A stretch of DNA of 14,568 nucleotides, from NCBI GenBank assembly GCA_023259685.1, contig JALRGP010000013.1, forward strand, positions 1-14,568. Direction: 5' to 3'. The DNA is from Alphaproteobacteria bacterium (GTDB lineage Bacteria; Pseudomonadota; Alphaproteobacteria; JALRGP01). The translations under genes and the position numbers were made by a program. Positions 1 to 6,962 of this stretch are shown here, piece by piece (the stretch's first letter is position 1; each line of letters starts with the position of its first letter). Below the pieces are notes generated by a model. It made no database searches. It was not told where the DNA came from and worked only from the letters and a program-made list of their open reading frames with translations.

Positions 1-361
1 CATTTGCATTCCACTGAGTATCCAAATCATTAGCAGCCGTTCCATCGTAACGTGTGACGCTATCTTTACCAAGCATTGTATTAACACTTAAATCAATCGC
101 GCCCATAAATCCATTGCCCATGGCAATATCGTATCCAACGTGTAAACCAACGGTGGGTTTTAATGATCCTGTAACAGAACCAAATTTAAAGTTGGCGCCA
201 GGAATACCTTTAATAGCAGTTTGCGTAGCTTCATCAGCCTTCATATCTTGAGAGCGCCATGCGCCACCGACGTCTACACCAACGTAAACGGCGCCAATGT
301 TAAATGCGAAAGATGATGCAACCGTTGATGCAAGGGTTGCTGCTATGAGAGACTTTTTCAT
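1..361 (-). CDS. Outer-membrane beta-barrel protein, 5' part only (3' end outside window)
   Basis: The minus-strand frame opens at ATG 361-359 and stays open to the left edge, giving the first 120 residues. It starts with a clear Sec signal peptide: MKKS, then a hydrophobic stretch of about 12 residues, then a small-residue cleavage site ending SFA near residue 19. The mature part begins with alternating short hydrophobic and glycine-rich segments (IGAVYVGVDVGGAW, later VGLHVGYDIAMGNGFMGAIDL), the pattern of the first strands of a small outer-membrane barrel (OmpA/OmpW/Omp25-like 8-strand porins). The specific family cannot be fixed from the N-terminal third. It lies downstream of yebC on the same strand, 118 nt away, across an A/T-rich gap that probably carries its own promoter. 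No strong Shine-Dalgarno is visible. The secreted barrel reading is fairly sure; its role is unknown. Confidence 0.7.
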   Translation of the reverse strand, partial: MKKSLIAATLASTVASSFAFNIGAVYVGVDVGGAWRSQDMKADEATQTAIKGIPGANFKFGSVTGSLKPTVGLHVGYDIAMGNGFMGAIDLSVNTMLGKDSVTRYDGTAANDLDTQWNAN

Positions 362-471
362 TTGAAAAAAGTAATTTGAATTTCATATTAAAAATGTATC
401 GAATAATTGATATAAAAAAAAAGAAAAAAAGATATTTTTTGAATACCATATTTAAAATTGTGTCTTTTTTA

Positions 472-512
472 CAACAGGTTTATTCGCAAAAACCATTGGA
501 ATAAACCTGTTG
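472..512. repeat. Perfect 13-bp inverted repeat across the yebC stop codon
   Basis: Arms 472-484 (CAACAGGTTTATT) and 500-512 (AATAAACCTGTTG) are exact reverse complements around a 15-nt loop. The hairpin contains the last codons and the stop (482-480) of yebC. On the minus strand it is followed by an A-rich run, not a U tract; the T-rich run comes only about 45 nt later (411-436). It is therefore not a textbook intrinsic terminator, though it could be an mRNA 3'-end stabiliser or a pause site. Confidence 0.6.
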
Positions 513-1181
513 AACATCATCATTATCCTCAAAAGCATCAAGAATTTTATGAAGATCATCGCAGTACGCGGGGGTTAATGGTTTAAATATTAATTTTGAT
601 TCAATGAGACCTGGGACATTGATTAATTTTTCTCGTACCTGTTGAAATGATTCGGGCTTGCAATAGACAGCGTAACCATCATCATCCTCCTCAACATGAT
701 CAGCATCGGCTTCGATGGCAGCTTGGAAAATGTCGTCGAAAGATTTTTCTTTTTTAAAGAAGAAAAACCCCAAATGCTCAAATAAGAATGTGACGCTTCC
801 TGTTTCGCCTAAATTGCCTCCGTGCTTTGAAAAAATGGAACGGATTTCTGAGGCTGTGCGATTTCTGTTATCGGTTAAAGTTTCAATGATAAAAGCAATG
901 CCATTGGGACCATATCCTTCGTAACGCATGCTTTCGTATTGGTGACCATCCCCGTCTCCGATTGCTTTTTTCAAAGCGCGATCAATATTATCGTTGGGCA
1001 TGTTGGCTTCTCTGGCGCATGCCAGGGCCGATCTTAAACGGGGGTTAAAATTTGGATCAGGTAATCCAGTTTTTGCAGCAACCATAATTTCTCTTGAGAT
1101 CTTTGCAAAAATTTTGGCTTTTTTGGCGTCTTGGGCGCCTTTTCTATACATGATATTTTTAAACTGAGAATGGCCTGCCAT
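480..1181 (-). CDS. yebC: YebC/TACO1 family probable transcription/translation regulator
   Basis: This is a cytosolic YebC/PmpR/TACO1-family protein of 233 residues, slightly short of the usual 240-250. Family hallmarks are visible in order: the N-terminal MAGHS..NI.YRKG block (usual MAGHSKWANIKHRK), KIFAKISREI near residue 25, NMPNDNIDRALKKA near residue 60, YEGYGPNG near residue 87, the TDNRNRTASEIR signature near residue 103, GGNLGETGSVTFLF near residue 120, and a final FEDNDDVQQVYSN motif. Members bind DNA as regulators, or in other lineages help ribosomes through polyproline stretches; which applies here cannot be read from sequence. In many proteobacteria yebC sits with ruvC; here it stands alone, divergent from rplU. 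Oddities are a Phe run (about residues 139-142) encoded by T-rich codons and the terminal inverted repeat over its stop. ATG 1181 gives the canonical N-terminus. Confidence 0.95.
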   Translation of the reverse strand: MAGHSQFKNIMYRKGAQDAKKAKIFAKISREIMVAAKTGLPDPNFNPRLRSALACAREANMPNDNIDRALKKAIGDGDGHQYESMRYEGYGPNGIAFIIETLTDNRNRTASEIRSIFSKHGGNLGETGSVTFLFEHLGFFFFKKEKSFDDIFQAAIEADADHVEEDDDGYAVYCKPESFQQVREKLINVPGLIESKLIFKPLTPAYCDDLHKILDAFEDNDDVQQVYSNGFCE

Positions 1182-1262
1182 TGCTTTTAAACGTGCATTT
1201 TTTATTTATTTTAAATCATTTCAAATGAGTTAACTAGTTTGTAAAAAATTATAAAAATTTGC

Positions 1263-1293
1263 TTGTATACAGTGATTTCTGGCATTATATAAT
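1263..1293 (+). promoter_or_regulatory. Candidate promoter for the rplU operon
   Basis: A perfect TATAAT lies at 1288-1293, 24 nt before the rplU ATG, with TTGTAT at 1263-1268 as a possible -35. The spacing is 19 nt, longer than ideal; shifting the -10 to TTATAT (1285-1290) gives 16 nt. The -10 sits in the palindrome ATTATATAAT (1284-1293), so the same bases could be read as a -10 on the other strand toward yebC. The rest of the 1182-1317 gap is A/T-rich with no other recognisable element. Confidence 0.5.
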
Positions 1294-1317
1294 AAGTGTT
1301 ACATGTCTAAATAAATA

Positions 1318-1632
1318 ATGTTTGCAATTATTAAAACTGGTGGCAAGCAATACCGAGTAAAAAAAGGCACGGAAATCCGTGTTGAAAAGCTCGCTATTGA
1401 ATCCGGAGAAGTGATTGATATAAAAGATGTATTGTGTGTCAGTGGCGAGCAAGGCGTGAAAATTGGAACTCCTTTCTTATCGAATGTTACTGTTAAGGCT
1501 GAGGTTATTAACCAAATGCGTGACCGTAAAGTGATTGTATTTAAAAAGAAAAGACGTCATAATTATCGTCGTAAAAAAGGTCATCGTCAAGATTTAACAG
1601 TCTTGCGTATTCAAGAGATTTTAGCATCTTAA
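1318..1632 (+). CDS. rplU: 50S ribosomal protein L21 (bL21)
   Basis: This 104-residue protein is full length for bL21, which binds 23S rRNA and contacts L20 in the large subunit. It begins with the family start MFAIIKTGGKQYRVKKG, has a mid-protein VKIGTPF segment followed by VTVKAEV, and ends with the rRNA-binding block VIVFKKKRRHNYRRKKGHRQ and a TVLRIQEI tail. The start at 1318 fits the family N-terminus exactly; no Shine-Dalgarno precedes it (TCTAAATAAATA), so initiation probably relies on an unstructured leader. It leads a plus-strand operon with rpmA 13 nt downstream. Confidence 0.97.
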   Translation: MFAIIKTGGKQYRVKKGTEIRVEKLAIESGEVIDIKDVLCVSGEQGVKIGTPFLSNVTVKAEVINQMRDRKVIVFKKKRRHNYRRKKGHRQDLTVLRIQEILAS

Positions 1633-1645
1633 AAAGGAGTAAAAA

Positions 1646-1909
1646 ATGGCAACAAAAAAAGCTGGTGGTAGTTCGAGAAACGGCCGCGACTCGCGCGGTC
1701 AACGACTGGGTGTCAAGAAATTTGGCGGCGAGTTTGTGATTGGTGGAAACATTATTGTTCGTCAAAGAGGAACAAAATTCTATCCTGGAGAAAACGTCAT
1801 TATGGGAAAAGATCATACGTTATCCTCATCCGTTAATGGTCGTGTGTATTTTAAAAAAGGTTTTAAACAACGTACATTCGTATGTGTAGAAGAGGTTAAA
1901 GTATCATGA
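1646..1909 (+). CDS. rpmA: 50S ribosomal protein L27 (bL27)
   Basis: An 87-residue bL27, standard length. The N-terminal MATKKAGGSSRNGRDS reaches into the peptidyl-transferase centre in known ribosomes; GQRLGVKKFGGEFV, NIIVRQRGTKFYPG and MGKDHTLSS follow in the canonical order. The N-terminus begins directly with the mature-type sequence, so the processed leader seen in Firmicutes L27 is absent, as expected for a proteobacterium. A strong AAGGAG (1634-1639) lies 6 nt before the ATG. The stop overlaps the next start: ATGA at 1906-1909 holds both the rpmH ATG and the rpmA TGA. The usual next gene after rplU-rpmA is obgE; here it is rpmH. Confidence 0.97.
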   Translation: MATKKAGGSSRNGRDSRGQRLGVKKFGGEFVIGGNIIVRQRGTKFYPGENVIMGKDHTLSSSVNGRVYFKKGFKQRTFVCVEEVKVS

Positions 1910-2040
1910 AAAGAACATTTCAACCGAGTCGTTTAGTTCGCAAAAGGCGCCATGGATTTCGTTCTAGAATGGCTACCGTCGGAGGTCGCCGTGTTCTAGC
2001 TCGCCGACGCGCAAAAGGTCGTATGAGACTCAGTGCCTAA
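1906..2040 (+). CDS. rpmH: 50S ribosomal protein L34 (bL34)
   Basis: A 44-residue, very basic protein matching bL34 along its whole length: MKRTFQPSRLVRKRRHGF at the start, RMATVGGRRVLARRRAKGR in the middle and RLSA at the end, with a TAA at 2038-2040. The start overlaps the rpmA stop by 4 nt (ATGA), and its last 8 nt overlap the rnpA GTG start. Coupling on both sides suggests translation by reinitiation from rpmA. It is too short to be caught by many gene finders. In most bacteria rpmH is paired with rnpA and yidC; here the pair hangs on the L21/L27 genes. Confidence 0.97.
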   Translation: MKRTFQPSRLVRKRRHGFRSRMATVGGRRVLARRRAKGRMRLSA

Positions 2041-2362
2041 AGAATTAACACTTAAAACGCGAGAATTTAAAGAGCTTAAAAAAGCAAAATTTCGTTTTAA
2101 GTGTTCTTTATTTATCGCGCAATGGGATCATTGCCCAGGTCAACCTGGGCGATATGGTCTTGTTGTGACAAAAAAAAATGGAAATGCCGTTACTCGTAAC
2201 TTTATCAAACGCAGATTAAAAGAAGCTCTTAGACAAAAAAAAACATCCTTTGAGGGGCTTAGAATTGTTATTATCGCTCATCATTCGTTAAAAGATTCGT
2301 CGTTTTGTAATATTTTACATTCTTTTAATGATCTTTCTTTTTCTATATCCAATAATTATTAA
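2033..2362 (+). CDS. rnpA: Ribonuclease P protein component
   Basis: A 109-residue, basic protein that assists the RnpB RNA in trimming tRNA 5' leaders. The N-terminal PKELTLKTREFKELKKAKF matches the family opening (RL...REF), and the conserved core reads GRYGLVVTKKNGNAVTRNFIKRRLKEALR (about residues 39-67), containing the RNxIKRRxKE RNase P signature. The C-terminal third (from about residue 75: RIVIIAHHSLKD) is the usual beta strand plus helix. GTG 2033 is the only start giving the whole N-terminal strand, and it overlaps rpmH by 8 nt in another frame; no clear Shine-Dalgarno is present, so coupling to rpmH is likely. Normally yidC follows; here the operon ends at a terminator. Confidence 0.93.
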   Translation: MPKELTLKTREFKELKKAKFRFKCSLFIAQWDHCPGQPGRYGLVVTKKNGNAVTRNFIKRRLKEALRQKKTSFEGLRIVIIAHHSLKDSSFCNILHSFNDLSFSISNNY

Positions 2363-2392
2363 AGAATCAGTCATTTATCTTTCAAAATTTTT

Positions 2393-2422
2393 TTAATCCC
2401 CCCACATATGAGGAGGGATTAA
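2393..2422. terminator. Terminator hairpin between convergent rnpA and secF
   Basis: Arms TTAATCCCCCC (2393-2403) and GGAGGGATTAA (2412-2422) pair with one mismatch around an 8-nt loop. On the plus strand a T run follows at 2430-2436. Upstream lies a T/A run (2377-2392) that could lengthen the stem. It sits 30 nt after the rnpA stop and 12 nt before the secF stop. It is a good intrinsic terminator for rnpA and perhaps works in both directions. Confidence 0.65.
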
Positions 2423-2434
2423 ATAGATATTTTT

Positions 2435-3364
2435 TTAAACGGGGATGTTTTGATTGGCTGGGATTACTTCAACGTCCAAATCTTTGCCGTATTTAATATT
2501 AAACAATAACAGTAAAGGGCTTGCTAAAAATATAGAAGACAACGTCCCGATGACAAGGGCAATCATAATGGGCAAAACAAATGTTGAAATGACATTTCCA
2601 CCAAAAAAGTACAACGCCACAACCGACAATAAAGTGGTTAAAACCGTCAACAATGTTCGTGACAACGTTTCATTAATACTTTTATTCAAAATATCAGTTA
2701 AGTTATCTTTTCGCATTTTTTGGATGTTTTCTCGAACGCGGTCAAACACCACAATGGTATCGTTAATGGAATAACTGGCGGTAATCAGTACAGCCGTAAT
2801 CGCAGTTTCATTAAATTCCAGTGGAAAAATGGAAAACATACCTAACACAATCAAACAATCATGAGCAAGGGCAATAACGGCGCATACCGCAAATCGCCAT
2901 TCAAAGCGAACCGCAATGTAAATCAAAATGGCGATTAATGCATAGCAAATTGCATAGAAACCTTTTTGTACCATTTCTCTGCCTACCTTCGGCCCCACCG
3001 TTTCAATTTTTCGGTATTCAACCGTAGATCCAAGGGTTGATTTGATTTTTTGAATAACAGCTTCTGGATCTTTTTGTTCTTCGAGTCGAATCAATAAATC
3101 ATGGTCGGATCCGAATTCTTGCAAAGACACATCGCCAATACTCATTTTCAACAAAGTACTGCGCATGGATTCAATGTTGGGCTTTGTCTGAGTACGCAGC
3201 TCTATCGTCATCCCACCTTTAAAATCCACACCATAATTTAATCCTTTGAATAACAATGAAAACATAATGGTAAGTGTGGTCATGATCACAACGGCAAAAC
3301 TGATTTTGCGCATTTTGATAAAATCAATGGATGTTTGATTCGGAATTAAATTTAAAATAGCCAT
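2435..3364 (-). CDS. secF: Protein translocase subunit SecF
   Basis: This 309-residue inner-membrane protein partners SecD in the proton-driven step that pulls exported proteins through SecYEG. The order of elements is standard: TM1 (about residues 20-40), then NYGVDFKGGMTIELR opening the periplasmic domain, then five TM segments in the C-terminal half with the conserved YSINDTIVVFDRVREN motif and TLSRTLLTVLTTLLSVVALYFFGG. I chose ATG 3364 because AAGGAG (3377-3372) lies 7 nt upstream and the resulting protein starts at the usual point. A longer frame reaches 3418 but would add 18 residues overlapping the end of secD. The Shine-Dalgarno shares bases with the secD stop codon, so translation is coupled to secD. 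Confidence 0.96.
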   Translation of the reverse strand: MAILNLIPNQTSIDFIKMRKISFAVVIMTTLTIMFSLLFKGLNYGVDFKGGMTIELRTQTKPNIESMRSTLLKMSIGDVSLQEFGSDHDLLIRLEEQKDPEAVIQKIKSTLGSTVEYRKIETVGPKVGREMVQKGFYAICYALIAILIYIAVRFEWRFAVCAVIALAHDCLIVLGMFSIFPLEFNETAITAVLITASYSINDTIVVFDRVRENIQKMRKDNLTDILNKSINETLSRTLLTVLTTLLSVVALYFFGGNVISTFVLPIMIALVIGTLSSIFLASPLLLLFNIKYGKDLDVEVIPANQNIPV

Positions 3365-3375
3365 AATAAATCTCC

Positions 3376-4965
3376 TTAAATTGGTAAAGAATTTTGAGGG
3401 GTTTTGTTTCTGAACCAATAGGCCGTCATTAATTTTGTCACCGATAATGCCGTAAACAATGACACGACGATGCCAATGATTAAAGTCACGGCGAATCCTC
3501 GAATAGAACCAGAACTGAACTCATACAAAACTAAGCCTCCAATGATGGTGGTTAGGTTTGAATCGATAATGGTCGCCATGGCGCGTTTATACCCGGCCTC
3601 GATGGCCATCAATGGTTTTAAACCTCGTCTCATTTCTTCCTTGATACGTTCATAAATTAACACATTGGCGTCCACTGCCATGCCAATTGTCATCGCAATA
3701 CCAGCAATGCCTGGTAATGTTAGGGTTGCACCCAGCAATGATAAACCAGCAAATAACAAAATCAGGTTAAAGATCAACGCAATATTGGCAAAAACTCCAA
3801 ACAATGAATAACCCAATACCATAAAGGCTGCGACCAATACAAATGAATAGATGACGGCCATTTTTCCGTGGGCAATAGAATCATCACCAAGGCTGGGGCC
3901 CACAGTACGCTCTTCTACAATTTTAAGGGGAGTAGGTAAAGACCCTGCCCGTAGCAACAATGCCAATTGATGTGCTTCTTTCATCGTAAAGGACCCGGTA
4001 ATGGACGCTTGGCCATTGGGAATAGGATCACTCACAACCGGGGCTGTAATAATTTTTTGATCTAAAACAATCGCTAATCTTTTTTTGACGGATTTTGTCG
4101 TGGCTTCTAAAAACAAGCGTGATCCAATGTTATCAAATTTTAATGACACCTGATAAGCACCGTCCCTTTGATCCGATTGCATTTGGGCATCACTGAGATG
4201 ATCTCCCGTGAGCAAAACTTCTTTTTTGATTGGCAAGTATTGAACTTTTCCGGGAATTCGGTCGTCTTGGTATTCCAACCACTCACTGTCGGTTGTAATT
4301 TGTGGTTTTGGATCATCACCAAAAGAAGGATCACCATCCACCAAGCGAAATTCTAATTTTGCCGTTTGTCCAATGAGTTTTTTTACCTCTTGAGGATTGT
4401 CGACACCAGGTAACTCAACAACGATACGATCAAGACCTTGCCTAATAATATTGGGTTCCTTTGTTCCAGATTCATCGATACGACGGCGAATCACCTCGAT
4501 TGATTGGTCCAAAATTTGTTTGTTTCTGATATTTTTTTTATCCAATGTTAAAGAAACAATACATTGTTGGTCTTTTAATTGAATATCTAGTTCCGGATCA
4601 ATTTTTCGCAATTCTTTTTTAAATATTGCAAAATCATGATGATTTCTAAAAGAAAATGTAATATCAGGATCCACCACCCCAGTGTCATCATGGCGCAATG
4701 TCAAATCAAGGTAGCCAATTTTTTTCTGACGAAGAACGGATCTGACGTTTTGTATCATATGTTTGAGGTAATCTCGTTCAACCGTTTTGAGGTCAACCTC
4801 AAATTGAAGGTGCGATCCTCCCTTTAATTCCAACCCTAAATTAACTTTGTTTTGCAGCCAAGAGGGCAGTTTATTCATATCCATCACGTTTGGAAGACAA
4901 AAAATCACTCCAATTAGACATATCAATATGATGGTTAAAGATTTTAAACGAGATACCTCAAACAT
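3376..4965 (-). CDS. secD: Protein translocase subunit SecD
   Basis: A 529-residue SecD, normal for alphaproteobacteria. There is one N-terminal TM (about residues 8-27), then VNLGLELKGGSHLQFEV, the large periplasmic P1 domain with VIRRRIDESGTKEPNIIRQGLDRIVVELPGV (about residues 163-193), a second conserved stretch TGSFTMKEAHQLALLLRAGSLPTP near residue 328, then five TMs from about residue 365. The proton-path motif GMAVDANVLIYERIKEE and the TIIDSNLTTIIGG and GSIRGFAVTLIIGI blocks are intact, so it looks functional. Its ATG follows the yajC TAA with no gap; AAGGTG upstream is the ribosome site and is encoded in the last yajC codons. The yajC-secD-secF order is the classic operon. Confidence 0.97.
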   Translation of the reverse strand: MFEVSRLKSLTIILICLIGVIFCLPNVMDMNKLPSWLQNKVNLGLELKGGSHLQFEVDLKTVERDYLKHMIQNVRSVLRQKKIGYLDLTLRHDDTGVVDPDITFSFRNHHDFAIFKKELRKIDPELDIQLKDQQCIVSLTLDKKNIRNKQILDQSIEVIRRRIDESGTKEPNIIRQGLDRIVVELPGVDNPQEVKKLIGQTAKLEFRLVDGDPSFGDDPKPQITTDSEWLEYQDDRIPGKVQYLPIKKEVLLTGDHLSDAQMQSDQRDGAYQVSLKFDNIGSRLFLEATTKSVKKRLAIVLDQKIITAPVVSDPIPNGQASITGSFTMKEAHQLALLLRAGSLPTPLKIVEERTVGPSLGDDSIAHGKMAVIYSFVLVAAFMVLGYSLFGVFANIALIFNLILLFAGLSLLGATLTLPGIAGIAMTIGMAVDANVLIYERIKEEMRRGLKPLMAIEAGYKRAMATIIDSNLTTIIGGLVLYEFSSGSIRGFAVTLIIGIVVSLFTALSVTKLMTAYWFRNKTPQNSLPI

Positions 4966-5415
4966 TTATTCACCTTTTTTTTCGTCAGTTGTTTTTTTAT
5001 TTGGGAAATTACGACGCACTTGAGGACGGCGATAAGGAGTTTTCCTAATTTTTTCTTTGCCTTCGTGCTGCGTTGGTTCTTTAGGTTCCTTTGTGTCAGG
5101 GGTGTGATTTTTTGTTGGTTGATAAATATCAGTGACGGTTGATTTTAGAACACGAATTCGAACACTGTCAGAAATTTCTAACAATACTTCTTGGTCTCCT
5201 AATCGGTCAATACGACCAATGATTCCCGACGATGTCAAAACTTGATCCCCCTTTTTTAAATTAGCCATCATATCTTTTATGGCTTGATTGCGTTTTTGTT
5301 GGGGCCTAAATACCAAAAAATACATGACTAGAAAAATTAATGCAATTGGGAGCAACGACATGATGTCAAAGCCAGAGGAGGCTTTTGTATCAGCATAAGC
5401 ACTTGGAATAAACAT
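4966..5415 (-). CDS. yajC: Sec translocase accessory protein YajC
   Basis: A 149-residue small membrane protein of the SecDF-YajC holotranslocon. It opens with MFIPSAYA, the start typical of alphaproteobacterial YajC, followed by one TM (about residues 19-36, LLPIALIFLVMYFLVF), the invariant FRPQQKR, and a KKGDQVLTSSGIIGRI block with the SH3-like cytosolic fold to about residue 97. The remaining 50 or so residues are a hydrophilic, lysine- and proline-rich tail (KEPKEPTQ, KTPYRRPQVRR, NKKTTDEKKGE) beyond the usual family length of about 110. The tail's last codons double as the secD ribosome site. ATG 5415 has no obvious Shine-Dalgarno. First gene of the operon. Confidence 0.95.
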   Translation of the reverse strand: MFIPSAYADTKASSGFDIMSLLPIALIFLVMYFLVFRPQQKRNQAIKDMMANLKKGDQVLTSSGIIGRIDRLGDQEVLLEISDSVRIRVLKSTVTDIYQPTKNHTPDTKEPKEPTQHEGKEKIRKTPYRRPQVRRNFPNKKTTDEKKGE

Positions 5416-5443
5416 TTTATATGTTTTTAATAACCGTTGACTT

Positions 5444-5449
5444 ATTATA
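5444..5449 (-). promoter_or_regulatory. Candidate -10 element for yajC-secDF
   Basis: The minus strand carries a perfect TATAAT at 5449-5444, about 29 nt before the yajC start. No good -35 lies at 16-18 nt (a TTGTTT is present but only about 12 nt upstream), so this is a -10 only. The 5416-5555 gap after murB shows no hairpin with a T run, so read-through from greA-murB is possible. Confidence 0.4.
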
Positions 5450-5555
5450 TCAAAATATAAACAAGAATGTATTTTTTGAGGAAAATATAGAAAACAACAT
5501 TAAGGTTGACTGCACAATAACAACTCGAACACTCGATAGTAGAGGTAATATGATG

Positions 5556-6395
5556 TTAAATACAAATAATTTCCCATTCTAGTAAAACGCCCGTGGTTTT
5601 TAAAACCTTTTCTTGAACAATTGTTCCCAATGTTTTCAAATCATCAGCCGTGGCATGTCCTGTATTGATCAAAAAATTACAATGTTTTTCTGAAACTTTT
5701 GCTCCCCCGCACATCATGCCTCTGCATCCTGATTGATCAATCAGTTCCCACGCCTTATGATAAGGGGGATTTTTAAAGGTGCTCCCTCCCGTTTTGACGC
5801 GAACGGGTTGTGATTCTTCTCGTTTTTTTTGATAATCAGCCATTTTTTCAAATACCAAATTCTTTGATAATGGGCGTTTTTCAAAGGCTGCTTTAATAAT
5901 CACAAAATCACGAGGCAAACTAGATGTACGATATGAAAATTTTATTTGATCTTGTCGAAGGCGTTGAATATCGCCGTCTCTATTTACATATTCAATCCAT
6001 TGCAAATGATCGCTGATTTCATGGCCATATGCGCCAGCATTCATAAAAATACCACCCCCAACAGTACCAGGAATGGTTGATAAAAATTCGAATCCACTTA
6101 AACCAAGTTGCGCCATTTCCAATGATAATGTTCGGTCTAACATGCCCCCGTCTACAATAATTGATTCATGCGTTATGTCAAAATTATGTAAATGAAGCTT
6201 GATCACAGGCCGAGATGTCCCTGCATCAGATATCAATACATTGGATCCGGCGCCCAAAACAAAATAGTCTTGTTTTTTATATTGTTTTAAAAAATAGACT
6301 AGCTCCTCGGTCGTTTCTGCTTTTAAAAATGTGTTGGCTGTCCCTCCCACCTGAAACCAGGTGAGAGGCGCCAATGGCACATGATGTTTTAGCAA
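5556..6395 (-). CDS. murB: UDP-N-acetylenolpyruvoylglucosamine reductase MurB
   Basis: MurB reduces UDP-GlcNAc-enolpyruvate to UDP-MurNAc with NADPH and FAD, the second committed step of peptidoglycan synthesis. The 279-residue protein shows TWFQVGGTA (residues 12-20), the FAD-binding FVLGAGSNVLISDAG (about 45-59), STIPGTVGGGIFMNAGAYG (about 105-123), the KFSYRTS arginine motif, and TGGSTFKNP with the catalytic serine at S205; LLEWE near the C-terminus supplies the expected glutamate. The loop layout suggests the shorter type II MurB. The start is TTG 6395, preceded at 7 nt by AAGGA; it overlaps the end of greA by 7 nt. In most alphaproteobacteria murB lies in the dcw cluster between murC and ddl; here it is joined to greA instead. 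Its presence says the cell still makes peptidoglycan. Confidence 0.95.
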   Translation of the reverse strand: MLKHHVPLAPLTWFQVGGTANTFLKAETTEELVYFLKQYKKQDYFVLGAGSNVLISDAGTSRPVIKLHLHNFDITHESIIVDGGMLDRTLSLEMAQLGLSGFEFLSTIPGTVGGGIFMNAGAYGHEISDHLQWIEYVNRDGDIQRLRQDQIKFSYRTSSLPRDFVIIKAAFEKRPLSKNLVFEKMADYQKKREESQPVRVKTGGSTFKNPPYHKAWELIDQSGCRGMMCGGAKVSEKHCNFLINTGHATADDLKTLGTIVQEKVLKTTGVLLEWEIICI

Positions 6396-6868
6396 TACTG
6401 AATCCTTTGGATAATATACAGCTTGTTTCCGCCAGGAGTTGGAACTTCGACCTCATCATCTTGCTTTTTACCAATTAATGCGCGTGCCAAAGGCGACTCC
6501 ACCGACAGCAATCCTTTTTTAATATCAGATTCTTCACTGCCCACAATTTGATACGCCACATTATGATTATTATCTTCATCAAGTAACGTAATAGTTGCAC
6601 CAAACGTCACATGCTCGCTCTCGATTGTTGATACATCGATAATTTCTGAACGACTTAGACGTTCTTCCAATTCGGAAATGCGTCCTTCTATAAAACTTTG
6701 CTGTTCACGGGCCGCGTGATATTCTGCATTTTCAGACAGATCACCATGCACCCTTGCTTCTGCAATTGCTTTGATAGCAGCAGGCCTTTCATTGTTTTTA
6801 AGGTGATTCAGCTCATCGCTAACAAGGTTATAACCTTTGAGCGTCATCGGATTTTTTTTATCATCCAT
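6389..6868 (-). CDS. greA: Transcription elongation factor GreA
   Basis: GreA rescues backtracked RNA polymerase by stimulating cleavage of the transcript 3' end. The 159-residue protein is standard length: an N-terminal coiled-coil hairpin (about residues 8-80) with ERPAAIKAIAEARVHGDLSENAEYHAAREQQ, carrying the acidic tip residues D43 and E46 that act in the polymerase channel, then the FKBP-like C-terminal domain with FGATITLLDED, IVGSEESD, ISxESPLARALIGK-type block and a VEVPTPGG turn. It has its own promoter (6900-6929). Its last codons overlap the TTG start of murB, so both are probably read from one mRNA. ATG 6868 is followed by a second in-frame ATG seven codons later; the first is kept for length. 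Confidence 0.97.
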   Translation of the reverse strand: MDDKKNPMTLKGYNLVSDELNHLKNNERPAAIKAIAEARVHGDLSENAEYHAAREQQSFIEGRISELEERLSRSEIIDVSTIESEHVTFGATITLLDEDNNHNVAYQIVGSEESDIKKGLLSVESPLARALIGKKQDDEVEVPTPGGNKLYIIQRIQYC

Positions 6869-6899
6869 GAAGAAGTCTCATAGTGAATTAATAATCTCT

Positions 6900-6929
6900 A
6901 TTATATCTATTTTTTACCAGATGATGCAA
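6900..6929 (-). promoter_or_regulatory. Promoter of greA-murB
   Basis: On the minus strand TTGCAT (6929-6924), an 18-nt spacer and a perfect TATAAT (6905-6900) end 31 nt before the greA ATG. This is a good sigma-70-type match in both boxes and spacing is close to ideal. It lies in the 94-nt gap behind the Sel1 gene. Confidence 0.65.
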
Positions 6930-6962
6930 ATTAAAACAGTGTTTTTTTTAAAAAAAAATAAA

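Noticed and set aside
745..775. Homopolymer-rich stretch in yebC (Phe run, Lys codons) as a possible frameshift site
   Set aside because: The frame continues intact with conserved YebC sequence on both sides, so no frameshift is needed.
1541..1816. Minus-strand 91-codon frame across rplU and rpmA
   Set aside because: Antisense shadow of two ribosomal protein genes, rich in low-complexity residues.
2454..2774. Plus-strand open frame of 106 codons inside secF
   Set aside because: It is antisense to a well-supported secF, lacks a ribosome site and has no recognisable protein features.
3365..3418. Upstream extension of secF by 18 codons
   Set aside because: It would overlap the end of secD, while ATG 3364 has an ideal AAGGAG and gives the normal SecF N-terminus.
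5507..5555. TTGACT and short CTCGA direct repeats between murB and yajC
   Set aside because: No -10 at proper spacing and no gene starting downstream on that strand; the repeats are only 5 nt.
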